Shown in pieces: positions 48,832-58,001 of a stretch of 64,000 bases of DNA. The notes under the pieces are model-generated. The model ran no database searches and was not told where the DNA came from. It worked only from the letters and a program-made list of their open reading frames with translations. The translations under genes and the position numbers were made by a program. Positions within the stretch are counted from its first letter, which is position 1; the number at the start of each line of letters is the position of its first letter. The stretch lies in assembly GCA_035461245.1 (NCBI GenBank), contig DATHVP010000082.1:1-64000 (forward strand), given 5' to 3'. The stretch comes from SH-MAG3 sp035461245 (GTDB lineage Bacteria; Gemmatimonadota; Gemmatimonadetes; Longimicrobiales; RSA9).

Positions 48832-50424
48832 ATGCGATTTCTCGCCCCCTTTGCCGTCGCCTGCCTCTGGGCATCGAGTGCTGCTGCGCAGAGCAGCGCC
48901 CATCAGGACCATGACCGCGACCGCATGCCGCTGTATGGCGAGCGGTTGGGGAGCTACACATGGCCGGTGGCGACGACGTCGCCGACCGCCCAGGCGTACT
49001 TCGACCAGGGCGTGCGGCTGATGTACGCGTACACGCCGGGCGACGCGCTGCGCTCGTTCGTCGAGGCGCGCACGGAGGATCCGGAGTGCGCCATGTGCTG
49101 GTGGGGTGAGGCCTGGGCAGTGGGGCCGTACCTGAACGGCGGTATGCGGCCAGCGGACGTACCGGCGGCCTATGCGGCGGCGCAGCGTGCGGTCCAGCTC
49201 TCTGGCCGCGTCAGTGAAGTGGAGCGGGCCCTCATCAGCGCCCTCGCGGTGCGCTATGCGCCGGCACACCCGGCCGACGGCCGGCGCGGGCTGGACTCGG
49301 CGTACGTGAACGCCATGGCGGACGTGTACGCGCGCTTCCCGGATCACGTGGAGGTGGCGACGCTCTACGCCGACGCCCTGATGCTCCTCGAACCGCGTCG
49401 CGGCGTCTGGCCGCTGGAGAAGGCGTCAGTGGCGCTGATCCACCGGGTGCTGGAGGGCGCGCTGTCGCGTGACATCGGGCACCCCGGTGCGTGCCACGCC
49501 TACGTGCACGCCACCGAGACCACACCGAAGGTGACGGAGGCGCAGGCGTGCGCGGACCTGCTGGGCGCGTCCATCCCCGGGGCGAGCCACATCAACCACA
49601 TGCCGTCGCACACCTACAACCGCGTGGGCCGCTGGGGCGATGCCACCCGGTCCAACATCGAGGCGTGGCAGACGGACGTGCGCGCCGGCGACGGCGACGG
49701 CTTCGCCATCTACCCCGCCCACAACCTGCACATGCTGCTGTTCTCGGCGAGCATGGACGGTCAGGGTGCCCTGGCCCAGCAGGCCGCCCGGGACTACGCC
49801 CGGCTGGCGCCCAACGACGGACACGGCTTTCTGGCGCTGGTGCTCGTTCGCTTCGGCCGGTTCCGGGACGCGCTGGAGATCACGAATGCGCCGGCGCACC
49901 CCATCCATCAGGGCTTCATCGGGTTTGCCCGGGGGATGGCGCACCTGCGGCTGGGCTCGGTGGACAGCGCCGGCATGTACGCGGCGCTTGTGGACTCGCT
50001 GGCGGCGCATGCGCCTGCGAACCGGATGCTGCGCCAGCACGCGCCGGCGCAGATGCTGGGCATCACCGGCGGCATCCTGCGGGGCGAGATCCTGCGCTAC
50101 GAGAGCCGGGTGGCCGAGGCGATGGAGGCTTTCGAGGAGGCAGTGCGGCTGGAAGGCATGCTGGTCTACGACGAGCCGGAACCCATCCCCTTCAGCGCCC
50201 GGGACTTTCTGGGCGCCCTGCTGCTGGAGCAGGGCAGGGCCGCTGAGGCGCAGCGGGTCTACGAGGAGGCGCTGGTGGCCCGGCCCAATAACGGCTGGAG
50301 CCTGGTGGGTCTCGAGGCGGCGCTGCGAGCGCAGGGACGGGTGGCCGAGGCGGACGACGTCGGCGCCCGATTCCGCCGGGCGTGGGAGCGGTCGGAGGTG
50401 TGGCTGCCGGCGTCCCGGTTCTGA
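48832..50424 (+). CDS. exported TPR-repeat protein
   Basis: 530 residues with a signal peptide (FLAPFAVACLWASSAAAQ). The body has TPR-like helical pairs: AYFDQGVRLMYAYTPGDALR, then DPECAMCWWGEAWAVGPYLN, RDYARLAPNDGHGFLALVLV and near the end RAAEAQRVYEEALVARPNN. CAMCWWGEA and HPGACHAYVHATE with conserved His/Cys are features of a widespread family of periplasmic TPR proteins, in which metal or haem binding has been suspected. No enzymatic function known. Confidence 0.85.
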   Translation: MRFLAPFAVACLWASSAAAQSSAHQDHDRDRMPLYGERLGSYTWPVATTSPTAQAYFDQGVRLMYAYTPGDALRSFVEARTEDPECAMCWWGEAWAVGPYLNGGMRPADVPAAYAAAQRAVQLSGRVSEVERALISALAVRYAPAHPADGRRGLDSAYVNAMADVYARFPDHVEVATLYADALMLLEPRRGVWPLEKASVALIHRVLEGALSRDIGHPGACHAYVHATETTPKVTEAQACADLLGASIPGASHINHMPSHTYNRVGRWGDATRSNIEAWQTDVRAGDGDGFAIYPAHNLHMLLFSASMDGQGALAQQAARDYARLAPNDGHGFLALVLVRFGRFRDALEITNAPAHPIHQGFIGFARGMAHLRLGSVDSAGMYAALVDSLAAHAPANRMLRQHAPAQMLGITGGILRGEILRYESRVAEAMEAFEEAVRLEGMLVYDEPEPIPFSARDFLGALLLEQGRAAEAQRVYEEALVARPNNGWSLVGLEAALRAQGRVAEADDVGARFRRAWERSEVWLPASRF

Positions 50425-50428
50425 CAGC

Positions 50429-50448
50429 GCAGCCGCCGGTGCGGCTGC
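50429..50448. terminator. hairpin between convergent TPR and ASRT genes
   Basis: Perfect 8-bp stem GCAGCCGC/GCGGCTGC with a 4-nt loop, five bases after the TPR stop. No T-run, so intrinsic termination is uncertain; it could serve either strand. Confidence 0.4.
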
Positions 50449-50485
50449 CCGCGGAATGCCGACTCGCCGGTCCCGGCGCACCTGC

Positions 50486-50863
50486 TCAGTTCGGGACGGG
50501 GAACGCCATTGTGCTGAGCAGGGCGTTCTCCGCCTGGCGTGAGTCCAGCCGCGTGTGCTGGACCACGATGGGCACGTCCGATCGGACGACCATGGCGTAG
50601 TCCGTGTCCTTTGGGATCTCCCCGGGGTCGTCCAGCTTGTTGAGCCACTGGTGCAGGGTGCGCCGTGCCGGGACCTCCAGCCGGTACGGGCCGGCGGGTT
50701 CGCGGTCCGAGAAGTAGATAGTCAGTTCCACCTGCGCATCCCGGCTGGACGTGTTCAGGAAGCAGAGCGCCTCGTGACTTTCCATGTCAGCGGGGCCGGT
50801 GCTGTCGCCCGGGATGTAGCCCTCGGGGATGGCCCAGACCCTGTGGCCGATGCCGTCGTCCAT
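50486..50863 (-). CDS. sensory rhodopsin transducer (ASRT) family protein
   Basis: 125 residues. HRVWAIPEGYIPGDSTG, ESHEALCFLNTSSRDAQVEL, TIYFSDREPAGPYRLEVPA and RSDVPIVVQHTRLDSRQAE match the Anabaena sensory rhodopsin transducer family, small beta-sandwich tetramers. Most homologues occur without a rhodopsin gene and are thought to bind sugars or DNA. No rhodopsin is in the window. The ATG at 50863 fits the family start; the extension above is GC-driven. Confidence 0.88.
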   Translation of the reverse strand: MDDGIGHRVWAIPEGYIPGDSTGPADMESHEALCFLNTSSRDAQVELTIYFSDREPAGPYRLEVPARRTLHQWLNKLDDPGEIPKDTDYAMVVRSDVPIVVQHTRLDSRQAENALLSTMAFPVPN

Positions 50864-50968
50864 GATCCGTCCTTTCCTGCGCCCTGGTCCGGGCGGTCGG
50901 GTGCAAACGTTTGCGCCTTGACCGGGCAACAGCCATGCCTGCAGGGCGTCAGGCGTCGCGCCCGGCGC

Positions 50969-51070
50969 CGGCACCCACGGGACCGTGCGGCACAGGGCAG
51001 CAGCGGGAGCGGGCACCGGCGGGACCGTGGGGCGCAGGGGCTGCAATGGCAGCGGGCACCGGCGGAACAG
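50969..51070. repeat. three diverged ~42-bp tandem repeats upstream of rpsO
   Basis: GGCACC-initiated units begin at 50969, 51011 and 51054, the third truncated. They share GGGACCGTG-GGC-CAGGG segments with substitutions. They are part of the 330-bp gap 50864-51193, which otherwise holds only the rpsO promoter and leader. Confidence 0.65.
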
Positions 51071-51082
51071 CCGGGTCGGACA

Positions 51083-51111
51083 GTTGCGGCGCTACGCCGA
51101 TTACGCTAAAA
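51083..51111 (+). promoter_or_regulatory. candidate promoter of rpsO-pnp
   Basis: TTGCGG at 51083-51088, 17-bp spacer, TAAAAT at 51106-51111. Predicted start near 51118 gives a leader of about 75 nt to rpsO. Confidence 0.65.
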
Positions 51112-51137
51112 TCAGGGGCTGGCAGTAAAAGAATTGA

Positions 51138-51153
51138 CGGGCCGAACGGCCCG
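51138..51153 (+). promoter_or_regulatory. rpsO leader hairpin
   Basis: CGGGCC (51138-51143), loop GAAC, GGCCCG (51148-51153), in the rpsO leader about 40 nt before the start codon and well upstream of the GGAGG at 51180-51184. S15 often represses its own message by binding leader RNA structure; this is a candidate element only. Confidence 0.45.
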
Positions 51154-51193
51154 GCTTCCCGACCAGCGTAGACTCTCGCGGAGGCTTTACCGC

Positions 51194-51454
51194 ATGATTG
51201 CGGACAAGAACGAAATCATCCAGAAGTACGCGCTGCACGAGAACGATCGTGGCAGTGCCCCCGTCCAGGTCGCCATCCTGACACAGCGCATCAACGAGCT
51301 GACCTCGCACTTCCGGGCCCACAAGAAGGATCATCACAGTCGTCGCGGCCTGCTCAAGATGGTGGGCCGTCGTCGTCGGCTGCTGGACTACATGAAGCGG
51401 ACGGATATCGAGCGGTACCGTTCGCTGGTTGCGGATCTGGGGCTGCGGCACTGA
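51194..51454 (+). CDS. rpsO: 30S ribosomal protein S15
   Basis: 86 residues. Primary 16S-binding protein. GSAPVQVAILTQRINELTSH, HKKDHHSRRGLLKMVGRRRR and LLDYMKRTDIERY are the family blocks. Start ATG at 51194 follows GGAGG nine bases upstream. Next gene is pnp, the widely conserved rpsO-pnp order. Confidence 0.98.
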   Translation: MIADKNEIIQKYALHENDRGSAPVQVAILTQRINELTSHFRAHKKDHHSRRGLLKMVGRRRRLLDYMKRTDIERYRSLVADLGLRH

Positions 51455-51485
51455 TCCGAGAACTGTTCGCCATGCCGGCGGACTG

Positions 51486-51531
51486 AACGCGCGCAGCGGG
51501 CGCCCACGGGCGTTACCGCTGCGCGCGCGTT
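51486..51531 (+). promoter_or_regulatory. long hairpin in the rpsO-pnp gap
   Basis: AACGCGCGCAGCGG (51486-51499) pairs with CCGCTGCGCGCGCGTT (51516-51531), leaving a 2-nt GC bulge, with a small CGCC/GGCG hairpin in the loop. No T-run follows. In E. coli a double-stranded pnp leader is cut by RNase III and then degraded by PNPase for autoregulation; this hairpin is in the right place for that. Confidence 0.5.
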
Positions 51532-51600
51532 ATATGGACTGACGTTGACTGGTACGCCGCCACAGGGGTGGCGTGCTGAAGCGGAGAAAAGAGAGAGAAA

Positions 51601-53730
51601 ATGCACAGGAAAGAGTGGATGTTCGCGGGCCGGAAGCTGATCCTGGAGACGGGCCGCATGGCGCGGCAGGCTCACGGGGCGGTGCTGGTCCAGTATGGTG
51701 AGACGGTGGCGCTTTGCACGGTGACGGCCCAGGACCGGCCGACGCACCTGCCGTTCTTCCCGCTGACGGTAGAGTACCGGGCGCGGAGCTACGCGGCGGG
51801 CAAGATCCCCGGCGGCTTCTTCAAGCGGGAGGGCCGGCCGGCGGAGCAGGACATCCTGGCAGCGCGGCTCATCGACCGTCCCATCCGTCCGCTCTTCCCT
51901 GACGGGTTCCAGAACGAGACGCAGGTGATGGTGCACGTGCTGTCGGCGGACCAGGAGAACGACGCGGACGTCATGAGCATGGTCGGCGTGTCGGCGGCGC
52001 TGAACATCTCGAAGATCCCGTTCGAGGCGCCCATCGCGGGCGTGCGCGTGGGCCGTATCCAGGGGCAGTGGGTCATCAACCCCACGTTCCAGCAGCTCGA
52101 GTACAGCGATGTCGAGATCGTGGTGGCCGGTTCGGCCGATGCCATCATGATGGTGGAGGGCGGTGCCATCGAGGTGCCGGAAGAGGAGATCGCCGAGGCG
52201 CTGCTGGCAGCCCATGAGGCCATCAAGGAGCTGTGCCGCATCCAGGAGGAGTTCCTGGACGGCATCCGGCAGGAGAAGATGGAGTGGGAGAAGGTCGAGA
52301 TCGATGAGGCGCTGACGGCGCGCATCGATGAGCTGGTGGGCGGCCGCATCGGTGAGGCCATGGCCGTGGGTGACAAGGCCGCGCGCAACGAGCTGCTCTC
52401 CACGATCCGTTCCGAGATCCAGCTCACGCTGGCGGAAGACTTTCCTGACGCTGCCGACATCATCAAGAACGTCATCTCGAACCGCGAGAAGGCGGCCATG
52501 CGGAAGCAGATCATCGAGAAGAAGGTGCGCGCCGACGGCCGCGGCCCCGATGACATCCGCCCCATCAGCAGCGAGGTGGGCGTGCTGCCGCGCGTGCATG
52601 GCAGTGCGTTGTTCACCCGGGGCCAGACGCAGGCGCTGGGCGTGGCGACGCTGGGCACGCAGCAGGACGAACAGCGCATCGAGTCGGTGAACTCCGCCAC
52701 GGAAGTCACCAAGTCCTTCATGCTGCACTACAACTTCCCGCCGTTCTCCACGGGTGAGGCAAAGCCCTTGCGCGGCACGTCCCGCCGCGAGCAGGGCCAC
52801 GGAGCCCTGGCCGAGCGGGCCATCCAGCCGCTGCTGCCGGCCTACGACGACTTCCCCTACACCATCCGGATCGTGTCCGAGGTGCTGGAGTCCAACGGCT
52901 CGTCATCCATGGCGTCCGTCTGCGCCGCGTCACTGGCACTGATGGACGCAGGTGTACCCATGCGCGGTGCGTGTGCCGGCGTCGCCATGGGTCTCATCAA
53001 GGAGGGCGATGACATCGAGGTCCTGACGGACATCCTCGGCCTCGAGGACGCGCTGGGTGACATGGACTTCAAGGTTGCGGGCTCCGAGAAGGGCGTGACG
53101 TCCATCCAGATGGACATCAAGATTTCGGGCATCTCGCTGGACGTGGTGCGCGACGCGCTGCAGCGTGCCAAGAAGGGCCGCATGCACATCCTGGGCGAGA
53201 TGAAGAAGGCGCTGGAGGCGCCGCGCGCCGAACTGTCCACGTGGGCGCCGCGCATCATCACCATCCAGATCAATCCTGAGAAGATCGGCGAGATCATCGG
53301 GCCCAAGGGCAAGACGATCCGCGCCATCCAGGAGGAGACGGGCGCCCAGATCAGCGTGGACGACACGGGCCTGGTCACCATCGCCAGCGTCAGCGGCGAG
53401 GGCGGTGAGAGGGCGAAGGCGCGCATCAAGGGCATGACGCAGGACCCCGACGTGGGCATGATTTACGACGGCGTGGTGAAGTCGACGACGGCGTTCGGTG
53501 CGTTCGTCGAGATCCTGCCGGGCACCGAGGGGCTGCTCCACATCTCCGAGATGCAGGAAGGTCGCACGGAGCGGACGGAGGACGTCGTCAAGAAGGGCGA
53601 CCTCGTGCGCGTTAAGCTCCTCTCCATCGACGAGAAGGGCAAGATGCGGCTGTCCCGGAAGGCCGCGCTGGCGGAGGACGCCGCGAATGCGGGCACGCCA
53701 GCCGGTGCCGGTGCAGAGGCCGGCGAGTGA
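51601..53730 (+). CDS. pnp: polynucleotide phosphorylase
   Basis: 709 residues. Phosphorolytic 3'-5' exoribonuclease. Two RNase PH domains (GAVLVQYGETVALCTVTAQD; GSALFTRGQTQALGVATLG), then KH (INPEKIGEIIGPKGKTIRAI) and S1 (YDGVVKSTTAFGAFVEILPG) domains. The ATG follows an A/G-rich stretch (GAGAGAG-like) serving as ribosome-binding site. Stop overlaps the M16 gene (GTGA). Confidence 0.98.
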   Translation: MHRKEWMFAGRKLILETGRMARQAHGAVLVQYGETVALCTVTAQDRPTHLPFFPLTVEYRARSYAAGKIPGGFFKREGRPAEQDILAARLIDRPIRPLFPDGFQNETQVMVHVLSADQENDADVMSMVGVSAALNISKIPFEAPIAGVRVGRIQGQWVINPTFQQLEYSDVEIVVAGSADAIMMVEGGAIEVPEEEIAEALLAAHEAIKELCRIQEEFLDGIRQEKMEWEKVEIDEALTARIDELVGGRIGEAMAVGDKAARNELLSTIRSEIQLTLAEDFPDAADIIKNVISNREKAAMRKQIIEKKVRADGRGPDDIRPISSEVGVLPRVHGSALFTRGQTQALGVATLGTQQDEQRIESVNSATEVTKSFMLHYNFPPFSTGEAKPLRGTSRREQGHGALAERAIQPLLPAYDDFPYTIRIVSEVLESNGSSSMASVCAASLALMDAGVPMRGACAGVAMGLIKEGDDIEVLTDILGLEDALGDMDFKVAGSEKGVTSIQMDIKISGISLDVVRDALQRAKKGRMHILGEMKKALEAPRAELSTWAPRIITIQINPEKIGEIIGPKGKTIRAIQEETGAQISVDDTGLVTIASVSGEGGERAKARIKGMTQDPDVGMIYDGVVKSTTAFGAFVEILPGTEGLLHISEMQEGRTERTEDVVKKGDLVRVKLLSIDEKGKMRLSRKAALAEDAANAGTPAGAGAEAGE

Positions 53731-55025
53731 CCGAGGACACATACCGCCGGACTGTACTACCCGGCGGCCTTGTAGTGCTTACTGAATCGATGCCGGGCAT
53801 ACGCTCGGCATCGATCGGTGTATGGGTCCGGGCCGGTTCCGTGCACGAGGCCCCCGCGGAGATGGGCGTCAGCCACCTGCTGGAGCACATGGTCTTCAAG
53901 GGCACGCGCCGGCGTACGGCCCGGGACCTGGCCCTGGTGCTCGAGCGAGTGGGCGGTTCACTGGACGCCTACACGACGCGGGAGCATACCAGCTATCAGG
54001 CGCGCGTGCTGGATGCGGACATCGACCTGGCGCTGGACGTGCTCGCTGACGTGGTCACCGCACCGCTGCTCCGTGAGTCGGACCTGGAGATGGAGCGGGA
54101 GGTCGTACTCGAAGAGATCGCCACGGTGGAGGACACGCCTGACGACCTGGTCTTCGACCTGCACGCGGGCCTGATGTGGGGCGACCACCCCTATGGCTAC
54201 AGCATCCTGGGCACGACACAGACCGTCTCGGAACTCACCGTGGCAGACCTCCGGCGCGTGCACGCGGCGCGTTACGTACCGGACAACATGGTGATCGCCG
54301 CTGCCGGCAACGTGGACCACGACAGCTTCGTCGACCGTGTGAAGGCGGAGTTCTGCCGGGAAGCGGCGGCTGACAGGGGCGGCGGCCTGCCCAGTGGCGA
54401 CGCCGCCCGGCATGGGCTGGTGTCCGGCAACGGCAACGGGGCAGGGCACGCCATGCTGCCTGAGCCGGTGCCATGCCGGTCGTGCGTGGACCGGCGGACG
54501 GCGCAGACGCACCTGGTCTGGGGCCGGCCCACCTTCGGGCAGGGCGATCCCCGTCGGTTCGGGCTGGTGCTGCTGTCCAATGCGTTCGGCGGTGGCATGA
54601 GTTCGCGCCTGTTCCAGCGGGTGCGGGAGGAGATGGGCCTGGCCTACTCCGTATTTTCGTTCCAGTCGTTCTATGCCGATGCCGGCGTGAGCGGCGTCTA
54701 TGTAGGGACGCGCCCGGAGTCGGCGGACCGGGCTGAAGCCGTCATCGAGGATGAACTGCGGCGCCTGGCCGAGGACGGCATCACCAGCGACGAGCTGGAC
54801 GACGTGAAGGGTCAGGTCAAGGGGCAGATCGTGCTGTCGCTGGAATCGTCCAGCGCGCGGCTGCACCGGCTGGCGGGAACGGAGCTGTACGGTGAGCCGT
54901 TCCGCAGCATGGACGAGATCACTGCGCTGGTGGAGGCGGTGACACTGGACGAGGTGGGCGGCCTGGCCGCACAATACTTCGCGCCGGGCACGCAGGCGCT
55001 GCTGCGCCTGGGGCCCGGTAACTGA
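53727..55025 (+). CDS. M16-family zinc metallopeptidase
   Basis: 432 residues. Inverted zinc motif HLLEH at 50-54 (HxxEH), third ligand Glu in the VVLEEIATVEDTPDD region; C-terminal half has SSRLFQRVREEMGLAYSVFS. Homologue of the processing peptidase-type protease (YmxG/PqqL) often just after pnp. Starts with a GTG overlapping the pnp stop. No signal peptide, so probably cytosolic. Substrate unknown. Confidence 0.93.
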   Translation: MTEDTYRRTVLPGGLVVLTESMPGIRSASIGVWVRAGSVHEAPAEMGVSHLLEHMVFKGTRRRTARDLALVLERVGGSLDAYTTREHTSYQARVLDADIDLALDVLADVVTAPLLRESDLEMEREVVLEEIATVEDTPDDLVFDLHAGLMWGDHPYGYSILGTTQTVSELTVADLRRVHAARYVPDNMVIAAAGNVDHDSFVDRVKAEFCREAAADRGGGLPSGDAARHGLVSGNGNGAGHAMLPEPVPCRSCVDRRTAQTHLVWGRPTFGQGDPRRFGLVLLSNAFGGGMSSRLFQRVREEMGLAYSVFSFQSFYADAGVSGVYVGTRPESADRAEAVIEDELRRLAEDGITSDELDDVKGQVKGQIVLSLESSSARLHRLAGTELYGEPFRSMDEITALVEAVTLDEVGGLAAQYFAPGTQALLRLGPGN

Positions 55026-55096
55026 ATTCTGATGGAACCGGCTGGCGAAGACGCCGGCCGGAAGCCGATAACGACACACAACGCGGAACTACGGTC

Positions 55097-56209
55097 ATGA
55101 TCATAGGCGTACCGAAGGAGATCAAGACGAACGAGAACCGTATCGCTCTCGTTCCTGGCGGTGCCGAGTCGCTGGTACAGGCCGGCCATACTGTCGTCGT
55201 CGAGAAGGGTGCGGGCGAGGGCAGCGGATTTGCGGATGACGCATACGTATCGGCGGGCGCGAAGATCCTGGACACCGCCGATGAGGTCTGGCAGCAGGCC
55301 GACATGATCATGAAGGTGAAGGAGCCCATCGCGGTGGAGTGGCCGCGCATGCGCAGGGACCAGGTCATCTTCACCTACTTCCACTTCGCCGCGTCCGAGG
55401 AGTTGACGAAGGCGGTCATCGACTCGGGATCCATCGCCATTGCGTACGAGACGGTGCAGCTGCCCACGGGCGAGCTGCCGCTGCTCACGCCCATGAGCGA
55501 GGTGGCCGGCCGCATGTCCGTCCTCGAAGGCGCGAAGTACCTGGAGAAGTTCTTCGGTGGCCGCGGCGTATTGCTCGGCGGCGTTCCCGGCGTCATGCCC
55601 GGCAAGGTCGTCGTGCTGGGCGGTGGCATCGTCGGCTCGAATGCGGCGCGCATGGCGGCCGGTCTCGGCGCCCGCGTCGTCATCCTCGACGTCTCGCTGA
55701 ACCGACTCCGCTACCTGGCCGACGTGATGCCGGCGAACGTGACGACGATGTACTCGAACCGCTACAACATCATGGAGCAGATCCGGGACGCCGACATCGT
55801 CGTCGGCGCGGTGCTGCTGCCGGGTGCGAAGGCGCCGAACCTCATCCGTCGCGAAGACCTCCAGCACATGCCTGACGGATCCGTCATCGTGGACGTGGCC
55901 GTGGACCAGGGCGGTTGCGTGGAGACCATCAAGGCGACGACGCACGAGGACCCCATCTACGTGGTGGATGGCGTCGTCCACTACGCCGTGGCGAACATGC
56001 CGGGCGCCGTATCGCGGACATCCACGCTGGCGCTCACGAACGCTACTTTCCCGTACGCGCTGACGCTGGCCAACAAGGGCTGGGTCGCCGCGTGCCGCGA
56101 TGACCGCGCCCTGGCCCTCGGCGTCAACGTCGTCGCCGGCAAGGTCACGTACCCGGGCGTGGCCGACGCATTCGGCCTCGACTACACGCCCGTCGAGCAG
56201 ACGATGTGA
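55097..56209 (+). CDS. ald: alanine dehydrogenase
   Basis: 370 residues. NAD-dependent oxidative deamination of L-alanine to pyruvate and ammonia, or the reverse. MIIGVPKEIKTNENRIALVP is the family start; catalytic Lys/His lie in MKVKEP and YFHFAA; GGGIVGSNAARMAAGLGA is the NAD motif. Placed between the M16 peptidase and dut with a 71-bp gap before it. Confidence 0.97.
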   Translation: MIIGVPKEIKTNENRIALVPGGAESLVQAGHTVVVEKGAGEGSGFADDAYVSAGAKILDTADEVWQQADMIMKVKEPIAVEWPRMRRDQVIFTYFHFAASEELTKAVIDSGSIAIAYETVQLPTGELPLLTPMSEVAGRMSVLEGAKYLEKFFGGRGVLLGGVPGVMPGKVVVLGGGIVGSNAARMAAGLGARVVILDVSLNRLRYLADVMPANVTTMYSNRYNIMEQIRDADIVVGAVLLPGAKAPNLIRREDLQHMPDGSVIVDVAVDQGGCVETIKATTHEDPIYVVDGVVHYAVANMPGAVSRTSTLALTNATFPYALTLANKGWVAACRDDRALALGVNVVAGKVTYPGVADAFGLDYTPVEQTM

Positions 56210-56268
56210 TACGTGCGGTGCCCGGCGCATGTGCACCGCCGGGCACCACACGCCGTCCCTACCCTCAC

Positions 56269-56730
56269 ATGACAGCCATGACGAACATCACGGTACTGGT
56301 CCAGCGCCTGGCCAACTATCCTGCGGACTGGGACCTGCCCCGCTACGGCACGCCCGGCTCGGCCGCGGTGGACCTGCGCAACGCCGGCGACGCCGTCACG
56401 CTCCAGCCGCTGCAACGCGTCCTCGTGCCCACCGGCCTCGCCATCGCACTGCCGGAGGACATGGAAGCGCAGATTCGTCCCCGCTCCGGCCTCGCCCTGC
56501 GCCACGGTGTCTCCATCATCAACACGCCGTGCACCATCGACGCGGACTACCGGGGCGAGATCCGTATCCCCCTCATCAACTTCGACAGCGAGCCGCAGAC
56601 CCTGGCTCATGGCGAGCGCGTCGCCCAGCTGCTCGTCGCCCGTGTGCTTCGCATTGACTGGGAGCCGGCCGATGCGCTGCCCGAGTCCCAGCGCGGCGCC
56701 GGCGGGTTCGGCAGCACGGGCCGGCACTGA
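56269..56730 (+). CDS. dut: dUTP diphosphatase
   Basis: 153 residues from ATG 56269 (ATG 56278 also possible). Hydrolyses dUTP to dUMP. Five trimeric dUTPase motifs are seen: GSAAVDLR, RSGLALRHG, NTPCTIDADYRGEI, ERVAQLLVA and the C-terminal RGAGGFGSTG that closes over the active site. No strong ribosome-binding site. Confidence 0.96.
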   Translation: MTAMTNITVLVQRLANYPADWDLPRYGTPGSAAVDLRNAGDAVTLQPLQRVLVPTGLAIALPEDMEAQIRPRSGLALRHGVSIINTPCTIDADYRGEIRIPLINFDSEPQTLAHGERVAQLLVARVLRIDWEPADALPESQRGAGGFGSTGRH

Positions 56731-56833
56731 GGACGTCGGTAGCGACGATGGGCCGATGATGCGTCGCGGATTGCGAGCGCGCCGGCCCAGCGCGTCGACG
56801 CCGGCCGGGAGCCCGGAGGGCGTCACAGCTCGC

Positions 56834-56862
56834 TTGCAGGTTGATATACCGGCAGTTAACTT
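56834..56862 (+). promoter_or_regulatory. weak candidate promoter of the mreB operon
   Basis: TTGCAG at 56834-56839, 17 bp, TAACTT at 56857-56862, in the 230-bp gap before mreB. An alternative -10 (TATACC, 56845-56850) has no good -35. The rest of the gap shows no gene. Confidence 0.3.
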
Positions 56863-56960
56863 GCCCGGCCTGACGGATCGGGGCTCGCCAGCGGGCCTTG
56901 TCCGGGAGTGCGAACAGCCCCCTTCACGCCGGCGCGATGGTGCCGCCGACGGATGACCGG

Positions 56961-58001
56961 ATGAGTTTGAGGACCCTCCTGAGCACGGGCAGGCTGCTGC
57001 CTGTCAACGACATCGCCGTGGACCTGGGCACGGCGAACACGCTGGTATACGTGAAGGGCGAAGGCATCGTCCTGAACGAACCCTCCGTGGTGGCCGTGGA
57101 ACGCGGCACAGCCCGGATCAAGGGTATCGGCCTGGAGGCCAAGCGCATGCTCGGCCGCACGCCCGAAGGCATCATGGCCGTTCGCCCGCTGAAGGACGGC
57201 GTCATCGCCGACGTGGACATCACCGAGATGATGCTCCGGCACTTCCTGAAGGCCGTGACGAACAAGCGGATCTTCCGGATGAAGCCGCGAGTCATCGTCG
57301 GCGTGCCCAGCGGCATCACCGAGCTGGAGCGCCGCGCCGTCCGGTCCAGCGCCGCGGCGGCGGGTGCCAAGGAGGTCTACATGGTGGCCGAGCCCATGGC
57401 CGCGGCCATCGGCGTGGGCCTGCCGGTGGATACGCCTACCGGCAACATGGTCATCGATATTGGCGGCGGCACAACGGAAATCGCCGTCATCGCACTCAAT
57501 GGCATTGTTTCTGATACGTCGATCCGGGTGGGAGGCGACGAGATCGACAACGCGATCGTCAGTTTCCTCCGCAAGAACTACAATCTGCTGATCGGCGAGC
57601 CGACGGCGGAGGCCATCAAGATCCAGATCGGGTCGGCCTTCAACAACGGCGACGAGCGGGAAATGGAAGTCAAGGGCCGTGACCTGGTGAGCGGCATTCC
57701 CAAGACCGTCCGGGTACATTCGCAGGAGATCCGCGAGTGCATCCAGGAGCCGATCCAGCAGATCGTCGACGCCGTGAGGCGGGCGCTGGAGATCACACCT
57801 CCCGAGCTCGCTTCCGACATCGTGGATCGAGGGATCGTGATGACGGGCGGGGGTGCGCTGATCCGCGGACTGGACCTGCTGCTGGCTCACGAGACGGACC
57901 TGCCGATCCACGTCGACGAGGAACCGCTGACGTGTGTGGTGAGGGGTGCGGGCCGGATCCTCGACGAGTTCGAGCGATTCCGCAACGTGCTGCAGAACTA
58001 G
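56961..58001 (+). CDS. mreB: rod-shape-determining actin homologue MreB
   Basis: 346 residues. Forms membrane-bound filaments that guide lateral wall synthesis. AVDLGTANTLVYVKGEGIVL, VPSGITELERRAVRSSA, VIDIGGGTTEIAVI and MTGGGALIRGLD are the actin-fold phosphate and nucleotide loops. ATG 56961 gives the normal N-terminus; upstream in-frame codons (56898, 56937) are unlikely. First of mreBCD-rodA. Confidence 0.97.
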   Translation: MSLRTLLSTGRLLPVNDIAVDLGTANTLVYVKGEGIVLNEPSVVAVERGTARIKGIGLEAKRMLGRTPEGIMAVRPLKDGVIADVDITEMMLRHFLKAVTNKRIFRMKPRVIVGVPSGITELERRAVRSSAAAAGAKEVYMVAEPMAAAIGVGLPVDTPTGNMVIDIGGGTTEIAVIALNGIVSDTSIRVGGDEIDNAIVSFLRKNYNLLIGEPTAEAIKIQIGSAFNNGDEREMEVKGRDLVSGIPKTVRVHSQEIRECIQEPIQQIVDAVRRALEITPPELASDIVDRGIVMTGGGALIRGLDLLLAHETDLPIHVDEEPLTCVVRGAGRILDEFERFRNVLQN

